NCBI GenBank assembly: GCA_027486405.1
Contig: JAIXPD010000002.1
Location: forward strand, 1 to 41,868
Direction: 5' to 3'
Length of the DNA: 41,868 bases
Source of the DNA: Azospirillum sp.
GTDB taxonomy: Bacteria > Pseudomonadota > Alphaproteobacteria > Azospirillales > Azospirillaceae
Shown here: piece by piece, positions 36,309 through 41,868 of the stretch
How the letters are laid out: the number at the start of each line of letters is the position of its first letter
How positions within the stretch are numbered: position 1 is the first letter of the stretch
The notes under the pieces: generated by a model
Seen by the model: only the letters and a program-made list of their open reading frames with translations
Told to the model about the DNA's origin: nothing
Database searches by the model: none
Program-made: the position numbers and the translations under genes

Positions 36309-38066
36309 TCAATTGGAGGCGGGGTAGAGCGGCAACAGATTTTGCTGACGCCGTTGGAACCGCACCAGTTCCATCGCCGTCAACGGCGTGGCCCCGCAAG
36401 CCCGGTTGGCGGCGGCAACCTCGAACATCAGCGCCTGTTGGTGGAACAGCACGGCGTAGGCATCGCCCAGACGGAAATCGGGATCCCACATGTGGATGGC
36501 CTCGGCCCCCGCCCCGTTCACCTCGATGATGGTGAAGGCTTCGCCCCGCTGCAAACGTTCCACCGACTCGAACCGGATGTCGAATCGGCCAAAATGGAAC
36601 CCCGGCATCGCATCGGCGATCTCGTCGAAGCGCGCGGTCAGGGTGGCGGTGACGTGGGCGCAGGCGTCCTTGTACAGCCCGCCGACGCGGCTGCTGCCAA
36701 CCAGGGACAGGCGGACGATCTCACCCTCCGGCGGGATCTCGTCCAACCGGTCGGCCAGGGCCTGATGGTGCAAATCGGCCTTCCAGGCGGCGCGCGGATC
36801 GCGCGCGATCAAGCCCCGCAAGGTCGAATGGCCATCGCCAACCACATGCGGGTAATAGCGGAAGGTCATGGAGAAGATGCGGCCCGACAATTCCCCCGGC
36901 TTGCGCACGTAAAACACCCCAGCCTCTCCGGCGTGGGGGACGTAATCTTGCAGGATCACCCGGCAATTCTCGGGGAACTCCGCCAGATAGCGTTTCAGAT
37001 CGGCGACGTCCTGGACCAGACGCACACCGATGCCGCGCCACCCGATGTCCGGCTTGGCCACCAGCGGGAACACCACCCCGCTTGCGGCCACCACCGCCGC
37101 CAACTCCGCCTCCGTCAGATCCGCGCGGTTGATCAGATCGCGGGAGCGCGCCACCCACTGCCGCGCCTCCGGCCCGATCAGGTCGATGCATTGGATCTTC
37201 GACTCGCCCAACAGCCCCCCGGCCTCGATCGACGGGTTGGCGGCGGTGGGCAGGGACAGGCTGCGGTGACGGATGCCCAAGGCAAACCATTGGATGACCA
37301 AGGGAATGTAGAACAGCAGCGGCGGGATTCGTTCGGCAAAGCCGATGGTCTTTGATCCGGCCGGAACCACCGGCATGCCGGGCAGGGCAATGGCGTGCGG
37401 GGTGGGCATCCCCTTCAACGCGGCGGGCAGATGCGGTTCGGCAGCACGGCAGAGCCGCTGCCACAGATCCGACACGACGCGGCGCATGAAGCGGGTCCGC
37501 AAGCCGACGATCAGGAGCACCACCGCCAAGCCGATGGCCTGCATCTCCACCGCCGCCGCCTCCAGCGAGGAGGTCATCAGCGTCAGCAGCAACCAGACAT
37601 GGATGGTGGCGGTGATGAGGGTGATGAGGATGAAACGGACGAACGGCACCTTCATCACACCACAGGCGAAGTAGGTGGGAAACAGCACGCCCGGAACCAG
37701 GCGGCACGTCACCAAGGCGGGCAACAGATTGCGGTCCAGCGCCCGCTTGCAACGCTCCAGCAACGGCCCCTCGGTGCGCCGCCGCAGCCACGCGCTGCGC
37801 AGCGACAGGATGCCCAAACAATAGATCAGCAAATCCCCGGCGATGATCCCGCCCAGCAAGGCCAGGGCGGCCACACCAATGTTGAGCGTGCCGACACTGA
37901 TAAGACTGGCCCCCGCAGCGATGGCCACATCTTCGTGCAGCAGAGTCAGCAGGGCGAGTCCAAACAACAGGGGGAAATCTGACAGAGCTGTTATTGGTTG
38001 CAATGCGGCAAACACGGGGCGGGCGATCCGTCTGATTGGCCATTCGGCAGAGCATATGAGGGGCAA
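36309..38066 (-). CDS. Fusion of DedA-family membrane domain with ATP-grasp ligase
   Basis: A 585-residue protein. The N-terminal part (about 20-215) is a DedA/VTT (SNARE-associated) membrane domain: a LLTLLHEDVAIAAGASLISV re-entrant-type segment, a GDLLIYCLG segment and CRLVPGVLFPTYFACGVMKV, then two further membrane segments. The C-terminal part (about 290-560) is an ATP-grasp domain: nucleotide lysine at 338 in VAKPDIGWRG, an LQDYVPHAGEAGVFYVR segment, a TFRYYPHVVGDGHSTLRGLI loop, and the Mg-binding end FTIIEVNGAGAEA (Asn517). DedA proteins move polyprenyl or phospholipid carriers; ATP-grasp enzymes join carboxyl groups to amines. The start (TTG 38066) is uncertain; GTG at 38015 is an alternative. 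The fused function is unknown. Confidence 0.82.
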   Translation of the reverse strand: MPLICSAEWPIRRIARPVFAALQPITALSDFPLLFGLALLTLLHEDVAIAAGASLISVGTLNIGVAALALLGGIIAGDLLIYCLGILSLRSAWLRRRTEGPLLERCKRALDRNLLPALVTCRLVPGVLFPTYFACGVMKVPFVRFILITLITATIHVWLLLTLMTSSLEAAAVEMQAIGLAVVLLIVGLRTRFMRRVVSDLWQRLCRAAEPHLPAALKGMPTPHAIALPGMPVVPAGSKTIGFAERIPPLLFYIPLVIQWFALGIRHRSLSLPTAANPSIEAGGLLGESKIQCIDLIGPEARQWVARSRDLINRADLTEAELAAVVAASGVVFPLVAKPDIGWRGIGVRLVQDVADLKRYLAEFPENCRVILQDYVPHAGEAGVFYVRKPGELSGRIFSMTFRYYPHVVGDGHSTLRGLIARDPRAAWKADLHHQALADRLDEIPPEGEIVRLSLVGSSRVGGLYKDACAHVTATLTARFDEIADAMPGFHFGRFDIRFESVERLQRGEAFTIIEVNGAGAEAIHMWDPDFRLGDAYAVLFHQQALMFEVAAANRACGATPLTAMELVRFQRRQQNLLPLYPASN

Positions 38067-38120
38067 ATTACATAAATTTCCCTTAGCTTCACATTAAAAG
38101 TTTTTTGGAACTCAGCGCCA

Positions 38121-38149
38121 CCGACAATTAATCCCCATAACTATATAAA
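38121..38149 (+). promoter_or_regulatory. Candidate promoter of glutaryl-CoA dehydrogenase gene
   Basis: Within an unusually AT-rich stretch (about 38060-38200), CCGACA (38121-38126) and TATAAA (38144-38149) are separated by 17 bases, resembling -35 and -10 boxes. A leader of about 140 bases would follow. The stretch between 38067 and 38295 holds no gene; on the other strand it must also contain the promoter of the DedA/ATP-grasp gene. Confidence 0.4.
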
Positions 38150-38295
38150 ATCGTTATACCTCTAATCGCAATTATGTGTTTGTGGATATGGGAAGAACAC
38201 GGCACACTGTCACCCGTCACCCAACCCCGACCGGGTCAACGCCCCGGCCTTGATAAGCCCCGGCTTTCAACAGCCTGACACGCAGGAGACGCACC

Positions 38296-39474
38296 GTGAA
38301 GACCATGCAGTGGGACGATCCCTTCCTTCTCGACGCCCAATTGACCGAGGATGAGAAGCTGGTGCGCGACAGCGCCCGCGCCTACTGTCAGGACAAGTTG
38401 CAGCCACGCGTCATCTCGGCCTTCCGCGAAGAGCGCTTCGACCGCGACATTATGTCCGAAATGGGCGAACTGGGGCTGCTGGGGCCGACGATCCCGGAGG
38501 AGTATGGCGGGCCGGGCGTCAACCACGTCGCCTATGGTCTGGTGGCGCGCGAGGTCGAACGGGTGGACAGCGGTTATCGCTCCGCCATGTCGGTGCAATC
38601 CTCGCTGGTGATGCACCCGATCTACGCCTATGGCAACGAGGAGCAGAAGAAAAAATGGCTGCCCCGTCTGGCCAGCGGTGAGTTGATCGGCTGCTTCGGC
38701 CTGACCGAGCCGGACCATGGCTCCGATCCCGGCGGCCTGAAGACCCGCGCCACCAAGGTCGATGGCGGCTATCTGCTGACCGGGTCCAAGATGTGGATCA
38801 CCAACTCGCCGATCAGCGATCTGGCGGTCGTTTGGGCCAAGTCGGACGCGCACGACAACAAGATCAAGGGTTTCGTCGTCGAACGCGGGACCAAGGGTTT
38901 CTCCACCCCGAAGATCGAGGGCAAGCTGTCGCTGCGCGCCTCCGTCACCGGTGAAATCGTGCTCGATGAAGCCTTCGTGCCGGACGAAAACCTGCTGCCG
39001 AACGTGGCGGGTTTGGGCGGGCCGTTCGGCTGCCTGAACAAGGCGCGCTACGGCATCGCCTGGGGCGTTCTGGGGGCCGCTGAATTCTGCTGGCACGCCG
39101 CCCGCCAATACACGCTGGACCGCAAGCAGTTTGGCCGCCCGCTGGCCGCCAACCAGTTGATCCAGAAGAAGCTGGCCGACATGCAGACCGAAATCACGCT
39201 GGGCCTGCAAGCCTGCCTGCGCGTCGGCCAGATGATGGACGACGGCAGCTGGTCGCCGGAAATCATCTCGCTGATCAAGCGCAACAACTGCGGCAAGGCA
39301 CTGGACATCGCCCGCGTCGCCCGTGACATGCACGGTGGCAACGGCATTTCCGAAGAGTTCCAGGTGATCCGTCACATGGTCAATCTGGAAACCGTCAACA
39401 CCTACGAAGGGACCCACGACGTGCACGCCCTGATTTTGGGCCGCGCGCAAACCGGTCTTCAGGCGTTCTTCTGA
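38296..39474 (+). CDS. gcdH: Glutaryl-CoA dehydrogenase
   Basis: This FAD enzyme oxidises and decarboxylates glutaryl-CoA to crotonyl-CoA in lysine, tryptophan and glutarate breakdown. The 392-residue protein has the specific GCDH segments [34 protein letters not shown] and the catalytic Glu371 in [17 protein letters not shown]. The C-terminal end QTGLQAFF is also typical. The GTG at 38296 is chosen because AGGAGA lies 6 bases upstream; ATG at 38305 is too far from it. It is a single-gene unit followed by a hairpin and a strong terminator. No glutarate regulator or CoA-transferase gene lies nearby. Confidence 0.95.
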   Translation: MKTMQWDDPFLLDAQLTEDEKLVRDSARAYCQDKLQPRVISAFREERFDRDIMSEMGELGLLGPTIPEEYGGPGVNHVAYGLVAREVERVDSGYRSAMSVQSSLVMHPIYAYGNEEQKKKWLPRLASGELIGCFGLTEPDHGSDPGGLKTRATKVDGGYLLTGSKMWITNSPISDLAVVWAKSDAHDNKIKGFVVERGTKGFSTPKIEGKLSLRASVTGEIVLDEAFVPDENLLPNVAGLGGPFGCLNKARYGIAWGVLGAAEFCWHAARQYTLDRKQFGRPLAANQLIQKKLADMQTEITLGLQACLRVGQMMDDGSWSPEIISLIKRNNCGKALDIARVARDMHGGNGISEEFQVIRHMVNLETVNTYEGTHDVHALILGRAQTGLQAFF

Positions 39475-39482
39475 TCGGGCAT

Positions 39483-39514
39483 CCCCGGCCGATCCAACCA
39501 TGGACCGACCGGGG
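39483..39514 (+). terminator. Imperfect hairpin after gcdH
   Basis: CCCCGG (39483-39488) pairs with CCGGGG (39509-39514), with a further inner stem (CG.TCC / GGA.CG) around an AACCAT loop. It is followed by GGCCGTTTGTG, a weak T run. It starts 8 bases after the gcdH stop and may be a first, weak terminator. Confidence 0.45.
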
Positions 39515-39556
39515 GGCCGTTTGTGTGTGACACGAGTGATCGACCTGCGGTCCTGC

Positions 39557-39589
39557 CCCTCCCCGATCCTGGTCGGGGAGGGCTTTTTT
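39557..39589 (+). terminator. Rho-independent terminator of gcdH
   Basis: A perfect 10-bp stem (CCCTCCCCGA at 39557-39566, TCGGGGAGGG at 39573-39582) with a TCCTGG loop is followed by CTTTTTT. It also lies 11 bases beyond the stop of the convergent chemotaxis gene, where the hairpin could act without a T run. Confidence 0.88.
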
Positions 39590-39599
39590 GTGGCACCGA

Positions 39600-41306
39600 T
39601 CAGGCGGCCCGCGCGTCCGCGTTCGCCTGGTCGCGCACTTCGGTCAGGAAACGCTCAACCTCGGCGGCCAGGTTGCGGGTCTGCTCGGACAGGCCGCGCG
39701 CAGCCACCAGAACGTTGGCGGCGGTGGCTCCGGCCATGTCGGTGGTGCTGGCGAGCGAGCCGATCGTGGTGGAGACCCCTTGCGTCCCCAGCGCCGCCAT
39801 TTCCACCGCCCGCGCGATCTCCTGCGTGGCGGAATGCTGTTCGCGCACCGACTGGGTGATGTCCCCGGCGATGCCGTCGATCTCGGTGATGGTCTTGCCG
39901 ATGGAGCCGATGGCGGTCGCCGCCTCCCGCGTCACCGCCTGCATGGCGTTGACCTGGGCGGCGATTTCGTCGGTGGCCTTGGCGGTCTGGTCGGCCAGTC
40001 CCTTGACCTCCGTCGCCACGACGGCAAAGCCCTTACCGGCCTCCCCGGCGCGCGCCGCCTCGATCGTGGCGTTGAGCGCCAGCAGGTTGGTCTGCTTGGC
40101 GATGGCATGGATGAGGCCAACCACCTGACCGATCCGCTCGGCGTTGCTCATCAACCCCTGCACCGTCGCGTTGGTGCGGTCGGCGTGCGACACCGCTTCG
40201 CTGGCGATGCGGGCGGAATGGCCGACCTGATCGGTGATGCCGCCGATGGAGCTGGCCAGTTCGGTGGCGGCGGCCGCCGCCGACCGGACGTTGCCCTGGA
40301 TGTCGTCCGATTCCCGCGCCACCGTCTTCGACTGGCCGGACGCCTGCTCCACCACCGTCGCCATCTGACCGGCGCTGTCGGCCATCCCCGCCGCCGACGC
40401 GGCGATGCCCTCCACCAACCGGATGACGGTGCGCTGGAAGCGGTCGGCCATGGCGATCAGGGCGACGCGCTTGGCCTCCTCGGCCTTCGCGTCGGACACG
40501 GCCTGTTCGGCGTTCATGCGTTCGATGGCCTGGGCGTTGTCGCGGAAGACGCTGACCGCACCGGCCATCGCCCCGATCTCGTCGCGGCGCTTGGTCCCCG
40601 GCACAGACACGGTGATGTCACCGGCGGCCAAATCCGCCATCGCCGCCGCCATCGCGCGCAGCGGCTTGATGACCATGCGGCTCAGCAGCAGGTTGAGCAA
40701 ACCGATCTGCACCACCAACGCGATCAGGCAGATGGCGATCTGGTTGCGCATCTGGTTCAGAATGGCGTCGATCTGCTGGTCGATGCTCCAGGCGATTTGC
40801 AGGGCACCGACCAGCCGGTTGCTTTTCCCGGTGACGACCGGAACCGTGATGATGATCTGCCCCTTGCTGGGACGGGCCTGCGCGCCCTTGCCCGCCAGGA
40901 CGGCGTCGACCAGATCCTTGTCAGCGGTCAGGTCATAGGGAGCGAAGCGCGGGTTGCTGAAACTGGTCAGCTCGCCGCTGGGAGCCATTGCCCGCAAGGA
41001 GGTCAACTGCACCTCGTTGCTGTTGGCCAGCGGCATGAATTCCGTTTCGATGGACGCGCCATCACCGGCGACAAAGCTGGTCTTCGTGGCGTTGGCCAGC
41101 ATGTCGGTCTTCACCCGGGCGTCGTGGGTGGCCAACCGCACCGCGTCGTCGTATTGCATCGACGCCTGCACCCCCATGATGACAACGAAGCCACCGACGA
41201 TGGCGGCGACAAAAGCCGCCGTCACCTTGCGCCCTATGGTCCAGACCGGACGCGTTCTCGCGCCAACCGTCACCCCACCACCTGCGGTTTTCGCGTCCAT
41301 GGGCAT
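39600..41306 (-). CDS. Methyl-accepting chemotaxis protein
   Basis: A 568-residue transmembrane chemoreceptor. The first membrane segment (about 22-44, [20 protein letters not shown]) and the second (about 185-207, [19 protein letters not shown]) enclose a single Cache-like periplasmic domain of about 140 residues. HAMP follows ([19 protein letters not shown]). The signalling domain carries the hairpin-tip motif [20 protein letters not shown]. No C-terminal CheR-binding pentapeptide is present. The ATG at 41306 was chosen because GGGAAAGGA lies about 8 bases upstream; the frame continues upstream without homology. No che genes are adjacent, so the receptor is an orphan; its ligand is unknown. 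Confidence 0.93.
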   Translation of the reverse strand: MPMDAKTAGGGVTVGARTRPVWTIGRKVTAAFVAAIVGGFVVIMGVQASMQYDDAVRLATHDARVKTDMLANATKTSFVAGDGASIETEFMPLANSNEVQLTSLRAMAPSGELTSFSNPRFAPYDLTADKDLVDAVLAGKGAQARPSKGQIIITVPVVTGKSNRLVGALQIAWSIDQQIDAILNQMRNQIAICLIALVVQIGLLNLLLSRMVIKPLRAMAAAMADLAAGDITVSVPGTKRRDEIGAMAGAVSVFRDNAQAIERMNAEQAVSDAKAEEAKRVALIAMADRFQRTVIRLVEGIAASAAGMADSAGQMATVVEQASGQSKTVARESDDIQGNVRSAAAAATELASSIGGITDQVGHSARIASEAVSHADRTNATVQGLMSNAERIGQVVGLIHAIAKQTNLLALNATIEAARAGEAGKGFAVVATEVKGLADQTAKATDEIAAQVNAMQAVTREAATAIGSIGKTITEIDGIAGDITQSVREQHSATQEIARAVEMAALGTQGVSTTIGSLASTTDMAGATAANVLVAARGLSEQTRNLAAEVERFLTEVRDQANADARAA

Positions 41307-41335
41307 CGCAACGATCCTTTCCCGGCGAATGATAA

Positions 41336-41361
41336 TGGACGCCAATCGAGAGCGGCGTCCA
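41336..41361 (-). promoter_or_regulatory. Leader hairpin upstream of the chemoreceptor
   Basis: A perfect 8-bp stem (TGGACGCC at 41336-41343, GGCGTCCA at 41354-41361) with a 10-base loop lies 30 bases before the start codon of the chemoreceptor gene. No T run follows. It may be an operator-like site or an RNA leader structure; no regulator can be named. Confidence 0.4.
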
Positions 41362-41602
41362 AGCGTGGGTATGCACGTCCATCGGCGAAATAACCGACAG
41401 AGGGCATGAGTTCTTGGAAAAATGACAAATTTGTTGCAAACTGCCCAAGTAGGATAACCCTGAGGCAGCGCCGGATCCATCGGGCTTTTCCCTGAAAGGC
41501 GGCCTTATCTGTTGCCTTGACGATTCTTTTTGGCTGAATTCGGTCTTAAGCCTGAAGACAAAAGGCTGAAATACTTTTAAAAAATCCTGTCTTCTTGAGA
41601 AA

Positions 41603-41634
41603 GGCAACCGCCGGATGATCGCCCGGCGGTTGCC
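41603..41634 (-). terminator. Terminator of the gene at the right edge
   Basis: A perfect 12-bp stem (GGCAACCGCCGG at 41603-41614, CCGGCGGTTGCC at 41623-41634) with an 8-base loop. On the minus strand it is followed by TTTCTC, so it probably ends the leftward transcript of the partial gene at 41689-41868. Confidence 0.75.
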
Positions 41635-41664
41635 CTGTGCATCACAACGCCCTGTGCATCACAC
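41632..41664. repeat. Short tandem repeat (GCCCTGTGCATCACA, period 17)
   Basis: Two identical 15-base copies at 41632-41646 and 41649-41663. The first copy overlaps the terminator stem. No function is suggested. Confidence 0.6.
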
Positions 41665-41688
41665 TTCAGTGTCCATCACCGGCGCCGT

Positions 41689-41868
41689 TCACCCGCGATG
41701 CGGAACCCGCTCCTTCCACAGGAACGGCCCTGATCGTTCATAGATCCATGGATACTGGTTGACCATTTTTCGGGCGATGGCGATGCGGTATGTGGTTGCG
41801 GTTATGGCGGCGATGACGATGGTGTGGACGAGGAAGCCCCAGGGGGCGAGGAGTTGTTCGCCCGCCAG
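41689..41868 (-). CDS. C-terminal part of an unidentified membrane protein (cut by the window edge)
   Basis: The last 59 residues of a leftward gene are open to the window edge. They hold one hydrophobic segment (WGFLVHTIVIAAITATTYRIA) and a basic, aromatic tail ending NQYPWIYERSGPFLWKERVPHRG with the stop at 41689-41691. The hydrophobic segment followed by a charged end suggests the last membrane helix and cytoplasmic tail of an inner-membrane protein. I do not recognise the family. The downstream terminator at 41603-41634 agrees with this being the 3' end of a transcript. Confidence 0.55.
   Translation of the reverse strand: MAGEQLLAPWGFLVHTIVIAAITATTYRIAIARKMVNQYPWIYERSGPFLWKERVPHRG

Larger units (their letters stand above)
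41307..41688. other. Intergenic region between the chemoreceptor and the partial membrane-protein gene
   Basis: No gene is supported here. It is noticeably AT-richer than the rest, with a GACAAATTTGT palindrome near 41423-41433, a leader hairpin, a terminator for the gene at the right edge and a short tandem repeat (each listed separately). The chemoreceptor promoter should lie between about 41360 and 41480; no clear -35/-10 pair was found. Confidence 0.5.

Noticed and set aside
35023..36489. Longer start of the serine hydrolase at 36489
   Set aside because: It would overlap the coding end of the DedA/ATP-grasp gene by 180 bases and bury the signal peptide; the GTG at 36291 has a good ribosome binding site.

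Overview
The window is about 42 kb of GC-rich DNA (near 70% in most genes). Overlapping start and stop codons, gene families and style fit an alphaproteobacterium of the Rhodospirillales/Azospirillaceae type. This is inferred from gene content, because no rRNA or tRNA gene lies in the window.

Layout. (1) 384-5553: an ExaC-type aldehyde dehydrogenase, a DUF779 protein, a FIST-domain protein (NosP-like) and a hybrid histidine kinase (NahK/ErcS'-like), facing a membrane GGDEF-EAL protein (5571-7604). This resembles the Pseudomonas set that links alcohol oxidation, NO sensing and c-di-GMP. (2) 7605-9154: a candidate small RNA with a strong terminator, then a 1.2-kb insertion. The insertion has 38-bp Tn3-family-type inverted ends and a perfect 5-bp target duplication, but no transposase. 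It carries one gene, a Lit-like (peptidase U49) metalloprotease, of visibly lower GC. (3) 9150-25622: a nearly complete oxygen-dependent cobalamin cluster: bluB, cobB, cobA, cbiD, cobM, cobE, cobL, cobK, cobJ, cobI, cobH, cobG, cobN, cobW, cbtA, cbtB. It is headed by a cobalamin riboswitch upstream of cbtB. CbiD stands where CobF is found in the classical aerobic pathway. cbiD and cobK are single genes turned against the rest. (4) 25704-34935: one leftward gene run encoding an MdtABC-type RND efflux pump, followed by an ECF sigma factor, a one-pass membrane protein (probable anti-sigma factor) and a periplasmic heavy-metal-sensor-like protein. (5) 35023-38066: a fusion of a DedA-type membrane domain with an ATP-grasp ligase, followed by a secreted serine hydrolase of the beta-lactamase/DD-peptidase type. 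(6) 38296-41306: glutaryl-CoA dehydrogenase and a methyl-accepting chemotaxis protein. (7) The right edge cuts an unidentified membrane protein.

How it works together. The riboswitch probably lowers cobalt uptake (CbtAB) and corrin synthesis when B12 is plentiful. The first block probably joins aldehyde oxidation to a redox/NO signal passed through a kinase, with c-di-GMP as a likely output. The efflux operon carries its own metal-responsive sigma module. The best candidates for something undescribed are the Tn3-like miniature element with its Lit-type gene and the DedA/ATP-grasp/serine hydrolase pair.
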